Part shown: in pieces, positions 45,029 to 53,181 of the stretch
How the letters are laid out: each line of letters begins with the position of its first letter
Position numbering within the stretch: position 1 is the stretch's first letter
Assembly: GCF_014137945.1 (NCBI RefSeq)
Contig: NZ_JACGWX010000006.1
Span: 124,001-188,000 of the forward strand
Source of the DNA: Microcella alkalica
Lineage (GTDB): Bacteria; Actinomycetota; Actinomycetes; Actinomycetales; Microbacteriaceae
DNA length: 64,000 nt
Direction: 5' to 3'
The notes under the pieces: generated by a model
The model's database searches: none
Told to the model about the DNA's origin: nothing
Seen by the model: only the letters and a program-made list of their open reading frames with translations
Translations under genes and position numbers: made by a program

Positions 45029-46437
45029 ACGCCACTCCGCTCTGGCAACTGAGCACTCTCGAGCTTGCCGAGTCGATCAGGCTCGGACGCACGTCCGCGC
45101 GCGAGGTCATCGACGCCCACCTCGATCGGATCGATGAGGTGAATCCTCACCTGAACGCTCTCACCGTCGTCTTCCACGATCGCGCTCGTGCACTCGCGGA
45201 CGAAGTGGATGCTGGTCGCGTCACCGGCACCTTCGCCGGCGTGCCATTCACCGTCAAGGAGAATATCGACCTCACGTGGTCCGCCAGCACCAGCGGGTGG
45301 ACCTTCCTCGCCGACGCGGTGCCTTCGGCGGACGCAACGATGGTGCGTCGCCTCCTTTCCGCCGGGGCTATTCCGATCGGTCGGGGAAACATGCCCGACT
45401 TCGGACTTCGATGGGACACCGTAAACGATCTATTCGGCCGCACACTCAATCCGTGGGATGAGGATCGGACAGCGGGAGGCTCGAGCGGCGGAGATGCAGT
45501 CGCAGTGGCGGCGGGCATGGCGCCGCTCGGACTCGGCAACGATTACGGGGGATCCCTTCGTTTGCCGGCGTACGCGGCGGGAGTGTGTGCGCTTCGTCCC
45601 TCGGAGGGCAGAATCCCTTCTCCAGTGGCGGTAAGCAATGAGCCGGTCCCGCTCACGCTCCAGCACTTCGCAGTCAACGGCCCGATCGCGCGCACCGTCG
45701 ACGACCTAGACGCAGCCTTCTCGATCATGCACGGAGCTGACGAGCGAGACCCACTGGCGGTAACGCTCCCGCATCCGAGGACGTACGAGGGTCCGCGCCG
45801 GGCGGCGGTCGTCCGGAACCCTCTCGGTTGGGGAGTCGAGTCCTCCGTGGCGCTCGGGATTGAACGCGCGGCCGAAGCGCTCGCCGAACGCGGGTGGCAG
45901 ATCGTTGACGCCGAACCGCCGATGCTTGAGGAGGCCGCCGTCCTCTGGCGCAGACTGTCGACCGCAGAAATGCTGGGTGCGTTTCTCCCAGGCGGTCTAC
46001 CCCAGCCGCTCAGCGACGGCGCTACTCAGTACTTTCTCGATGCAGCAAGCGAGACCGAACCGTTCGCGGCCGTCGAAGATTACGGCATGGCGTGGGCGCG
46101 GAGAATCACGGTTGCGGCGGCATGGCATGCGTTCCAGGTCGAGAACCCCGTCATTCTCGGGCCCGTATCCACGTCTCGGATGCCCGCGGTCGGCTTCGAT
46201 CTGGAAGGGCCGGCTGCCGCTACAACGCTATGGCGGTCGCACGCCTTGCTCGTCGCGGTCAACCTGCTGGGTCTACCGGCAGTCGCGGTCCCCGCTGGAC
46301 TGGACGTCGAGGGCCTTCCCACCGGAGTTCAACTGATCGGTCCGCGTAACGGGGACCACATCGCGCTCGCCGCCGCCCGCGATGTCGAAGCGGTTCTCGG
46401 CCACGTGCGACCCGAGCTCACAGCGGTCGCCCGATGA
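45025..46437 (+). CDS. Amidase (amidase-signature family)
   Basis: 470 residues. Catalytic triad visible: Lys78 in FTVKENID, Ser153/154 in TAGGSSGGD and nucleophile Ser177 in NDYGGSLRLPA (family usual form DIGGSIR). It hydrolyses an amide to acid and ammonia or amine in the cytoplasm. Translationally coupled to the transporter upstream and DUF3237 downstream, so it most likely acts on the imported compound. Confidence 0.92.
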   Translation: MNATPLWQLSTLELAESIRLGRTSAREVIDAHLDRIDEVNPHLNALTVVFHDRARALADEVDAGRVTGTFAGVPFTVKENIDLTWSASTSGWTFLADAVPSADATMVRRLLSAGAIPIGRGNMPDFGLRWDTVNDLFGRTLNPWDEDRTAGGSSGGDAVAVAAGMAPLGLGNDYGGSLRLPAYAAGVCALRPSEGRIPSPVAVSNEPVPLTLQHFAVNGPIARTVDDLDAAFSIMHGADERDPLAVTLPHPRTYEGPRRAAVVRNPLGWGVESSVALGIERAAEALAERGWQIVDAEPPMLEEAAVLWRRLSTAEMLGAFLPGGLPQPLSDGATQYFLDAASETEPFAAVEDYGMAWARRITVAAAWHAFQVENPVILGPVSTSRMPAVGFDLEGPAAATTLWRSHALLVAVNLLGLPAVAVPAGLDVEGLPTGVQLIGPRNGDHIALAAARDVEAVLGHVRPELTAVAR

Positions 46438-46895
46438 GCCTCCTCAAGCCCTCGCTCCAGTTCGTATTCGAGCTCAGAGTGGAAGTCGCGGCACCGGTAC
46501 GGGTCGGTCGTACGGAATCCGAGAGCCTCAACGTCACTCCGATTACCGGGGGCGTCGTGGAAGGCCCGCGACTGAATGGCCGGGTCCTGGGGGTCGGCGC
46601 CGATTGGTGGGTGACCCGAGGATCCACAACGCAACTCGATGCGCGTTATCTCATCGAGTCGGCGGATGGTGCCGCCATCGATGTCGTGAACAGAGGCTAT
46701 TGGCACGCCGGGCCCGAACTCGAGGAGCGGCTCCGTTCGGGGGAGCCGCTCGCCGAGGACGAGTTGTATTACCGGACAGCCTTCGTTTTCCAGACAGGCG
46801 CAGCCGACTATCGATGGCTAACCGAGGCTCAGTTTGTGGGGTACGCCCGACCCGAAGAGGGACTCGTCTGCATCCGCGTGTTCAGGCTGGATTGA
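46434..46895 (+). CDS. DUF3237 protein, copy 2
   Basis: 153 residues, clear paralogue of the protein at 37048: FELRVEVAAPVRVGRT, NVTPITGGVVEGPRLNGRV, LDARYLIESADGAAIDVVNRGYWHAG, YYRTAFVFQTGAADYRWL. It begins inside the amidase stop (ATGA). Identity is partial, so the two copies are diverged and probably specialised for their partner hydrolases. Last gene of the operon, convergent with pobA. Confidence 0.85.
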   Translation: MSLLKPSLQFVFELRVEVAAPVRVGRTESESLNVTPITGGVVEGPRLNGRVLGVGADWWVTRGSTTQLDARYLIESADGAAIDVVNRGYWHAGPELEERLRSGEPLAEDELYYRTAFVFQTGAADYRWLTEAQFVGYARPEEGLVCIRVFRLD

Positions 46896-46902
46896 TTCCG
46901 GG

Positions 46903-48078
46903 TCAGATCGGCCACCCCGTATACGCCTCGGCAAGATAGGTCTGGCCCGCCGTCGACTGCGCGATCGAGCGCAGTTCGCCGAGCTGGCGGCGGCGGTCGA
47001 AGTCGGACGCGTCGTCGGTGACATGCAGCATGGATGTCATCCACCAGGAAAAGTGCTGCGCCTTCCAGATGCGCTGCATTGCGCGCTGCTCGAACGTGTC
47101 GATGAGGCGCGAGTCGTTCTCCTGTAGAAGTGCTCGCAGAGCTTCGTGGAGCAAGGCGACATCGGCCACGGCGAGGTTCATGCCTTTGGCCCCCGTCGGC
47201 GGCACGGTGTGCGCGGCGTCACCGATGATCGCAATACGGTGCTTTCGCATGCCGTGCGACACGAAGCTGCGGAAACGCAGAACGTCGCGCTGAAAGATTG
47301 GCCCCTCGATCAAATCGGTGCCCGGCACCCGCTTCTGAATGTTTTCCCAGACCTCGGTCTCGCTGAGCGAGCTCGGATCGAGTTTCGGGTCGCACTGGAA
47401 ATACATCCGCTGCACGGTCTCGCTGCGCTGGCTGATGAGAGCGAAGCCGTCGGGGGAGTTGCTGTAGATGAGCTCGTTCGAACTCGGGGGCGCCTCGCAC
47501 AGGATGCCAAACCACGCAAACGGGTACTCGCGGAAGTAGCCGCCCTGCATCGACCCGACGACCGAGGGACGGACAACGCTACGAGAGCCATCGGCCCCGA
47601 CAACGAAATCGGCCTCGATGACGAGCTCTTTCCCGTCGGCGTCTACCGCGAGCACGCGGGGGTGCTCCTGGTCGGACTCATCGATCCCAGTGACGGTGAC
47701 GCCGAAGCGGAGGTCCTGCCCAGCGGCGACTCGCGCTGCGATGAGATCCTTGAGCACCTCATGCTGCGGGTAGAGCCAGGCGCTGCGGCCGGTGAGCGAG
47801 GGGAAGTCGATGCGGTGGCCCTCGCCGTCGAAGCGCAGCTCGATGCCGTCGTGGCGGTGGCCGACGATGCGGGCGCGGCTGTGCTCGCCGAGGCGGTCGA
47901 GCAGCTCGACGGTGCCCTGCTCGAGGATGCCCGCGCGGATGGTGCTCTCGATCTCACCTTGCGTGCGCAGATCGACGACGATCGAGTCGATGCCCGCCTC
48001 GTCCAGAAGGTGCGCGAGCAGCAAGCCGGCGGGGCCCGCGCCGACGATGGCGACGGGCGTGCGGAGGGTCGTGGTCAT
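46903..48078 (-). CDS. pobA: 4-Hydroxybenzoate 3-monooxygenase
   Basis: 391 residues (family about 394). FAD motif VAIVGAGPAGLLLAHLLDEAG, NADPH/FAD motif DFVVGADGSRSVVR, and GDAAHTVPPTGAKGMNLAVAD near the C-terminus; substrate-loop text STIRAGILEQGTVELL is specific to PobA. It converts 4-hydroxybenzoate to protocatechuate. The ATG 48078 follows GAAGGAG; a longer frame starts at 48159 without family sequence. Same strand as the IclR gene 126 bases upstream, so probably controlled by it. Confidence 0.95.
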   Translation of the reverse strand: MTTTLRTPVAIVGAGPAGLLLAHLLDEAGIDSIVVDLRTQGEIESTIRAGILEQGTVELLDRLGEHSRARIVGHRHDGIELRFDGEGHRIDFPSLTGRSAWLYPQHEVLKDLIAARVAAGQDLRFGVTVTGIDESDQEHPRVLAVDADGKELVIEADFVVGADGSRSVVRPSVVGSMQGGYFREYPFAWFGILCEAPPSSNELIYSNSPDGFALISQRSETVQRMYFQCDPKLDPSSLSETEVWENIQKRVPGTDLIEGPIFQRDVLRFRSFVSHGMRKHRIAIIGDAAHTVPPTGAKGMNLAVADVALLHEALRALLQENDSRLIDTFEQRAMQRIWKAQHFSWWMTSMLHVTDDASDFDRRRQLGELRSIAQSTAGQTYLAEAYTGWPI

Positions 48079-48204
48079 GGGGTCTCCTTCGACGGGGCCA
48101 CGGGAGCGGTCGCGCTCAGTGTGCGACGGCGCGCCGCTCGTGTAGCGCATCCGTCTCATTGATCGGGATGCCCGTCGACGAACTGTGCCGTCAGGGTCGA
48201 CGCG

Positions 48205-48957
48205 TCACGAGCGCACCCCGAGGGTCCGCTCGATCTCGCGCCGCCCGCGATGCAGCTCGTCGAGCGCGGCTGCAGTCGGGGCGTCGCGCGGCAGCACGAC
48301 CGAGAGCGCCGCGACGACCGTGCCCGTCTCGTCGCGCACGGGAACCGCGACCCCCGTCGACACGAGCTCGATGGAACCCTGTGCCACGGCGTGGCCGAGC
48401 GTGCGCACCTCGGCGAGCTTGCGCCGCAGGGCCGTCGGGTCGGCGATGGTCTCGGCCGTCAGGCGGGGCAGCCTGCCGGCGAGCATCCGCTCCTGCAGGT
48501 CGCGCGTGCCGTAGGCGAGCAGCACAAGGCCGGAGGACGAGGCGTGCAGCGGCAGGCGCCCGGCGATGCGCGTGACGTTCGAGCCCGACGTCGGGCCGCT
48601 GAGTCGTTCGAGGAAGAGCGCCTCATCCTGCTCGAGCACGGCGAGCTGGGTGTGCTCGCGAATGCGCGCCTGCACTCTCTCCATCGCGGGCAACGCGGCC
48701 TGCCGCAGACGCAGCGCCTGCGACGAGCGCGTGGCGAGCTCCCACAGCCGCATGCCGATGCGGATGCGGCGGTCATCGTCGCGCTCGAGCAACCCCGCAT
48801 CGATGAGTTCGCCGACGATGCGATGCGCCGACGAGCGCGGCAGCCCCGACCGGCGCCCGATCTCGGCGGCCGTCTGCACGGTGCGGCTCGGGGTGAAGGT
48901 CTCAAGGACCCGCACGAGGCGGTCGGTGACGGAATCGCCTGTGGGGGAGTTGGCCAT
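48205..48957 (-). CDS. IclR-family regulator of pobA/pca genes
   Basis: 250 residues from ATG 48957. N-terminal winged helix: LETFTPSRTVQTAAEIGRRSGLPRSSAHRIVGELIDAGLLERDDDRRIRIG; C-terminal effector domain with LPLHASSSGLVLLAYG and TGVAVPVRDETGTVVAALSVVLP. Divergent from pcaHG with a candidate operator (48977-48993), and upstream of pobA. It is smaller in homology to PcaR than the gene at 55785, so it may respond to 4-hydroxybenzoate or protocatechuate. Confidence 0.9.
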   Translation of the reverse strand: MANSPTGDSVTDRLVRVLETFTPSRTVQTAAEIGRRSGLPRSSAHRIVGELIDAGLLERDDDRRIRIGMRLWELATRSSQALRLRQAALPAMERVQARIREHTQLAVLEQDEALFLERLSGPTSGSNVTRIAGRLPLHASSSGLVLLAYGTRDLQERMLAGRLPRLTAETIADPTALRRKLAEVRTLGHAVAQGSIELVSTGVAVPVRDETGTVVAALSVVLPRDAPTAAALDELHRGRREIERTLGVRS

Positions 48958-48976
48958 GTACTGAGAATGACACTGA

Positions 48977-48993
48977 TTCCCATTGAGTGGGAA
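48977..48993. promoter_or_regulatory. Candidate IclR operator TTCCCA-N5-TGGGAA
   Basis: A perfect six-base inverted repeat 19 bases upstream of the iclR start and 71 before pcaH, so it can control both. Inference from symmetry and place. Confidence 0.55.
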
Positions 48994-49063
48994 AGCAGGG
49001 GCGAGCGCACTGTGCGCATGACGACAATCGCGACATCGCTCCAATGTCTTCCGAGGAGACCCC

Positions 49064-49891
49064 ATGACGACGCAGACGTCCCCGACCGCGGTCGCGCCCG
49101 CGCCCGAGTCGCTGCTCGCCGCGCCCGACCAGGCCCCGCAGTCGGATATCACCGCCGAGATCGTCGCGGCACACGCAGAGGCCGAGCGCCGCATCGCCGC
49201 CGGCGAGACGTTGCCGGCCACGCTCTACGACTTCCCTGCCTACCGCTCGAGCATCCTGCGCCACCCCACGAAGAACCCGCGCCTGGTTGACCCCGAAACG
49301 ATCGAGCTGCTCTCGCCGGCCTTCGGTCAGCGCGACGTCGCCGCAATCGAATCAGACCTCACTTTGCAGCACATGGGCGAGCCGATCGGCGAGCGCATGA
49401 CCGTCGAGGGCCGCCTGCTCGACTCGTGGGGCCGCCCGTTGCGCAATCAGCTCGTCGAGATCTGGCAGGCGAACTCCGCCGGCCGATACATCCACCAGCG
49501 CGACCAGCACCCCGCACCGCTCGACCCCAACTTCACGGGCGCGGGCCGCACGGTCACCGACGGCCAGGGACACTACCGCTTCACGACGATCAAGCCGGGG
49601 CCGTACCCGTGGCGCAACCACGTCAATGCGTGGCGGCCCGCGCACATCCACTTCTCGATCTTCGGCTCGTCGTTCACGCAGCGCATCATCACGCAGATGT
49701 ACTTCCCGGGCGATCCGCTCTTCGCGCTCGACCCGATCTACCAGTCGATCCGCAGCCAGAAGGATCGCGACCGACTCATCGGCGTCTACGACCACGACCT
49801 AACGAGCCCCGAGTTCTCGATGGGCTACCGCTTCGACATCGTCGTCGACGGCCCCGACGCCACCTGGTTCGAGCCCGAGGAGGAGAACTGA
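49064..49891 (+). CDS. pcaH: Protocatechuate 3,4-dioxygenase beta subunit
   Basis: 275 residues. Intradiol iron site is intact: Tyr in GRYIHQRDQH and GPYPWRNHVN, and His pair in WRPAHIHFSIFG. The Leu-Glu-Ile core LLDSWGRPLRNQLVEIWQANSAGRY and TVTDGQGHYRFTTIKPG complete the fold. With pcaG it cleaves protocatechuate to 3-carboxy-cis,cis-muconate. Ribosome site GAGGAGA. Head of pcaHGBDC. Confidence 0.96.
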   Translation: MTTQTSPTAVAPAPESLLAAPDQAPQSDITAEIVAAHAEAERRIAAGETLPATLYDFPAYRSSILRHPTKNPRLVDPETIELLSPAFGQRDVAAIESDLTLQHMGEPIGERMTVEGRLLDSWGRPLRNQLVEIWQANSAGRYIHQRDQHPAPLDPNFTGAGRTVTDGQGHYRFTTIKPGPYPWRNHVNAWRPAHIHFSIFGSSFTQRIITQMYFPGDPLFALDPIYQSIRSQKDRDRLIGVYDHDLTSPEFSMGYRFDIVVDGPDATWFEPEEEN

Positions 49892-50454
49892 TTACCGACG
49901 TTCCGCCGCGCACCCACACGCCGACCCCCGGCCAGACGGTCGGCCCGTTCTACGCCTTCGGCCTGCAGTACCCCGACATGAACCAGATCGTGCACCCGCA
50001 CTCGCCGGGCTCGCTCGTGCTCGGCGGCACCGTCACCGACGGCAACGGCGCGGCCATCCCCGACGCGCTCATCGAGATCTGGCAGGCCGACACCGACGGC
50101 ACGATCCCGCGCGCTCGCGGCGCCTGCCGCCGCGACGGCCACACCTTCACCGGGTTCGGCCGCGCGTTCACGACCGACGAGGGTCGATACGAGTTCTGGA
50201 CTCGCAACCCCGGCGCCGAGCCGGGCAAGGCGCCCTTCTTCGCCTTCGTCGTCTACGCGCGCGGCCTGCCCGACAAGCTCCATACTCGTGCGTACCTGCC
50301 GGAGGACGAGGCGGCGCTCGCCGCTGACCCGCTGCTGGCCGGTCTCGCGCCCGAGGAGCGCGCTACGCTCATCGCATCGCGGACCCCCGAGGGCGGACTC
50401 CACTTCGACGTCCGCCTGCAGGGCGAGAAGGAGACCGTGTTCTTTGCCTACTGA
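49891..50454 (+). CDS. pcaG: Protocatechuate 3,4-dioxygenase alpha subunit (ATT start)
   Basis: 187 residues: TPTPGQTVGPFYAFGLQYPD, IPDALIEIWQADTDG, FTGFGRAFTTDEGRYEFWT, the non-iron partner of pcaH. No ATG, GTG or TTG is available close to the conserved N-terminus. After GAGGAGGAGAAC the pcaH stop reads TGATTACC, one base different from TGATGACC, where ATG would overlap the stop. I therefore place the start at ATT 49891; CTG 49888 is the alternative. The first downstream ATG would delete the conserved TPGQTVGPFYAF. Confidence 0.88.
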   Translation: MTDVPPRTHTPTPGQTVGPFYAFGLQYPDMNQIVHPHSPGSLVLGGTVTDGNGAAIPDALIEIWQADTDGTIPRARGACRRDGHTFTGFGRAFTTDEGRYEFWTRNPGAEPGKAPFFAFVVYARGLPDKLHTRAYLPEDEAALAADPLLAGLAPEERATLIASRTPEGGLHFDVRLQGEKETVFFAY

Positions 50455-51820
50455 CGGGGCCGTCGACCGCGGTCTGCTCTCACCCGTATCGATCGGCGCG
50501 GCCGATGCCGTCGGCGATGACGTCGTGCTCGACGCGCTCGTCGCCGCCGAGATCGCGCTGACGCGCGCCTGGGCCACGCTCGACGTGGCCCCCTCGGCCG
50601 CGGCCGAGCGCGTCTCCGACCGCCTCGGGTGGCTCGGGGCGGGCCACCCCGCGAGCGGACACGGCATCGATGCCGACGACCTCGCCGAGGCTGCGGTCTC
50701 GGGCGGCAATCCCGTCATCCCCCTCGTCAGCCGACTGCGCGGCCTGCTCGACGAGTCCGACCGCGAGTGGCTGCACCGGGGCGCGACGAGTCAGGACATC
50801 GTCGACTCGGCGCTCATGCTCGTCGCCCGGCGCGCGGGCGGCCGCATCATCGTCGAGCTCGACGTAGTCGACGCGGCCCTCGCCGGCCTCGCGGGCACCG
50901 AGCGCGATCGCGTCGTCGTCGCCCGAACGCTCGGCCAGCACGCCGTGCCGACGACGATGGGGATGCGCGTCGCGACCTGGCTGGTCGGCGTGCGGCGGGC
51001 GCGGGGTCGTCTCGCCGTCGTGCTCGAGCAGCTCCCGGCCCAGCTCGGCGGCGCCGCCGGCACCCTCGCCGCGTTCGTGGAGCACGCCCGCGCCGCCCAC
51101 CCGGCCGACGCCGAGGCCGCCGCCCTGCGTCTCGTCGCCGCCTTCGCGGACGAGCTCGATCTCGCCGCGCCCGAGCTGCCCTGGCACACCGTTCGCTGGC
51201 CCATCACCGAGCTCGGCGACGCGCTCGTGCAGGCCGTCGACGCGCTCGGCGTCGTGGGCGCCGACATCGCGACTCTCACGCGCACCGAGATCGGCGAGCT
51301 CGCCGAGTCGTCGCCCGGCGGCTCGTCGGCGATGCCGCAGAAGCGCAATCCCGTCGGTGCAGTGCTGCTGCGCTCGGCGGCGATGCGCGCGCCCCAGCTG
51401 GGCGCGACGCTGCACTCCGCCTCGGCCCTCGCGGTCGACGAGCGCCCAGACGGCGCGTGGCACGCCGAGTGGTCGACGCTGCGCGAGCTGCTGCGACTCG
51501 CGCTCGGCGCGGCGAGCACCGCGCGCGCTCTGACGGCCGGGCTCGTCATCGACGGCGCCGCGATCGAGCGCACCCTCGCGCTCTCGGGCGGCATGCTCGT
51601 CGCCGAGCGCCTGGCGATCGCCCTCGCCCCGCACCTGGGCGACGACCGCGCCCGTGCCCTGCTCGGCCGCGCGACCGACGCCGCCGACCTCGAGCGCCTG
51701 CTGCGCGCCGAGCCGGCGCTCGCCGAGGTCGACATCGCCGCGCTCCTCGACCCGGGCGCGTATCTCGGCGCGACGGGCATCATGATCGACCGCGTGCTCG
51801 ACGGAGGCCAGCAGCGATGA
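50444..51820 (+). CDS. pcaB: 3-Carboxy-cis,cis-muconate cycloisomerase
   Basis: 458 residues, TTG start at 50444 overlapping pcaG by 11 bases. Fumarase/ASL superfamily: HRGATSQDIVDSALMLVAR, then the signature PGGSSAMPQKRNPVGAVLLRSAAM with the catalytic Ser loop. The C-terminus ends in PGAYLGATGIMIDRVL. It converts carboxymuconate to gamma-carboxymuconolactone. The unusual start is kept because no other in-frame start lies near. Confidence 0.92.
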   Translation: MPTDGAVDRGLLSPVSIGAADAVGDDVVLDALVAAEIALTRAWATLDVAPSAAAERVSDRLGWLGAGHPASGHGIDADDLAEAAVSGGNPVIPLVSRLRGLLDESDREWLHRGATSQDIVDSALMLVARRAGGRIIVELDVVDAALAGLAGTERDRVVVARTLGQHAVPTTMGMRVATWLVGVRRARGRLAVVLEQLPAQLGGAAGTLAAFVEHARAAHPADAEAAALRLVAAFADELDLAAPELPWHTVRWPITELGDALVQAVDALGVVGADIATLTRTEIGELAESSPGGSSAMPQKRNPVGAVLLRSAAMRAPQLGATLHSASALAVDERPDGAWHAEWSTLRELLRLALGAASTARALTAGLVIDGAAIERTLALSGGMLVAERLAIALAPHLGDDRARALLGRATDAADLERLLRAEPALAEVDIAALLDPGAYLGATGIMIDRVLDGGQQR

Positions 51821-52599
51821 CGACCCCGAGCATCCACCTCACCCCGGCCGTCGGGCCCGACGGCGCCCCGCTGCTCGTGCTCGGGCCGTCGCTCGGCACC
51901 TCGACCATCCTGTGGGAGACCGCGCTGCCGCTGCTCGCCGAGCGCTATCGCGTGTGCGCGTGGGATCTCCCCGGCCACGGCGCCGGCCACGCGACGACCG
52001 AGCCCTTCACGGTCGGCGAGCTCGCGGACGGTCTCGCCGGCGCGCTGCGCGACCGGGGCGAGCAGCGCATCCTCTATGCGGGCGTCTCGCTCGGCGGCGC
52101 GACGGGCCTCGAGCTCGCATTGCGCCACCCCGACCTCGTCGCCGCGGCCGCGATCGTCGCCTCGGGCGCTCAGCTCGGCACGCCCGAGGCCTGGCACGAG
52201 CGGGCAGCGACGGTACGCGCGCAGTCGACATCGGCGGTGATCATCCCCTCCGCGCAGCGCTGGTTCGCGCCCGGCTCGATGGAGCGCGCGCCCGACCTGA
52301 GCGGCCGCCTGCTGCACGTGCTGCAGGACGCCGACGACGAGAGCTATGCCCGCTGCTGCGAAGCGCTCGCCGCCTACGACGTGCGCGGCCGGCTCGGCGA
52401 GATCCGGATGCCCGTGCTCGCGCTCTGGGGTGAGCACGACGCCGTCGCGCCCGAGGCGAAGGCCGACGAGATCGCGCGGGGCGTCGCCGGAGGCCGAGCC
52501 GTCATGGTGCCCGGCGCGGCGCACCTGCCCCCCGCCGAGGACGCCGCCGCGACCGCGGCCGCGCTGCTCGACTTCTTCGGTTCCGTGCGGAAGGACTGA
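51817..52599 (+). CDS. pcaD: 3-Oxoadipate enol-lactonase
   Basis: 260 residues, ATG overlapping the pcaB stop. Alpha/beta hydrolase with LLVLGPSLGTSTILWE (oxyanion), AWDLPGHGAGH, nucleophile AGVSLGGATG, Asp in ALWGEHDAVAP and His in VPGAAHLPPAE. It opens the lactone to 3-oxoadipate. Here pcaD and pcaC are separate genes; in several actinobacteria they are fused as pcaL. Confidence 0.94.
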   Translation: MTTPSIHLTPAVGPDGAPLLVLGPSLGTSTILWETALPLLAERYRVCAWDLPGHGAGHATTEPFTVGELADGLAGALRDRGEQRILYAGVSLGGATGLELALRHPDLVAAAAIVASGAQLGTPEAWHERAATVRAQSTSAVIIPSAQRWFAPGSMERAPDLSGRLLHVLQDADDESYARCCEALAAYDVRGRLGEIRMPVLALWGEHDAVAPEAKADEIARGVAGGRAVMVPGAAHLPPAEDAAATAAALLDFFGSVRKD

Positions 52600-52600
52600 C

Positions 52601-53023
52601 ATGACGACCTCACCCCCGCGCCCCGCCGGCGACGGCCGGAGCGACGGCGAGCGCTACGACCAGGGCATGCGCGTGCGCCGCGAGGTGCTCTCCGACTCGC
52701 ACGTCGACCGCGCGATCGCCGGCACGACGCCGTCGACGGCCGACTTCCAGGACCTCATCACGCGCTACGCGTGGGGCGAGATCTGGACGCGCCCCGGCCT
52801 CGACCGTCGCTCGCGCTCGATCGCCGTGCTCAGCTCGATGATCGCCCTCGGCCACGAGGAGGAGTTCGAGATGCACGTGCACGCCGCCCTGCGCAACGGC
52901 CTCACTCCCGACGAGATCGTTGAGGTGATCCTGCAGAGCGCGATCTACGCGGGCGTACCGGCGGCCAACACCGCGTTCCGACTCGCGCGGCCGATCCTCG
53001 ATCAAGCGCGCGACTTCGATTGA
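52601..53023 (+). CDS. pcaC: 4-Carboxymuconolactone decarboxylase
   Basis: 140 residues, 1 base after pcaD. CMD fold: RYDQGMRVRREVLSDSHVDRAI, YAWGEIWTRPGLDRRSRS, ALGHEEEFEMHVHAALRNGLTPDEIVEVILQ, with the conserved EMHVHAA segment. It decarboxylates gamma-carboxymuconolactone to the enol-lactone. Last gene of the first transcript before a 158-base gap with an operator. Confidence 0.95.
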   Translation: MTTSPPRPAGDGRSDGERYDQGMRVRREVLSDSHVDRAIAGTTPSTADFQDLITRYAWGEIWTRPGLDRRSRSIAVLSSMIALGHEEEFEMHVHAALRNGLTPDEIVEVILQSAIYAGVPAANTAFRLARPILDQARDFD

Positions 53024-53135
53024 CGGCTCTCGGGGAGCGCTATCGGCCATGCGCGCTGTTGCAGGGCCACCTACCGGCTTCGCGCCCATTGATCCCTTCC
53101 GGCGTAGTGGCGGTACCGCTAGGATGTACGCATAA

Positions 53136-53159
53136 CGAACGACTGTTCGCAGAGCGAAC
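53136..53159. promoter_or_regulatory. Overlapping inverted repeats before pcaIJF (PcaR-type operator)
   Basis: GTTCGC-AGA-GCGAAC (53145-53159) is a perfect palindrome, and its left half also pairs with an upstream CGAAC (53136-53140) over four bases, giving three GTTCG half-sites. Adjacent AGGATG/CATAAC text could be -10. The sequence resembles GTTCG-type sites bound by IclR regulators of the beta-ketoadipate pathway; pcaR at the far end of the operon is the likely binder. Confidence 0.7.
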
Positions 53160-53181
53160 ACGCGAAAGGAGCGGCCGACTG

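Noticed and set aside
28865-46900. tRNA-Arg as the attachment site of the catabolic block
   Set aside because: I looked for a second copy of the tRNA 3' end near the right border and saw none, and no integrase is in the block, so tRNA adjacency alone does not show site-specific insertion.
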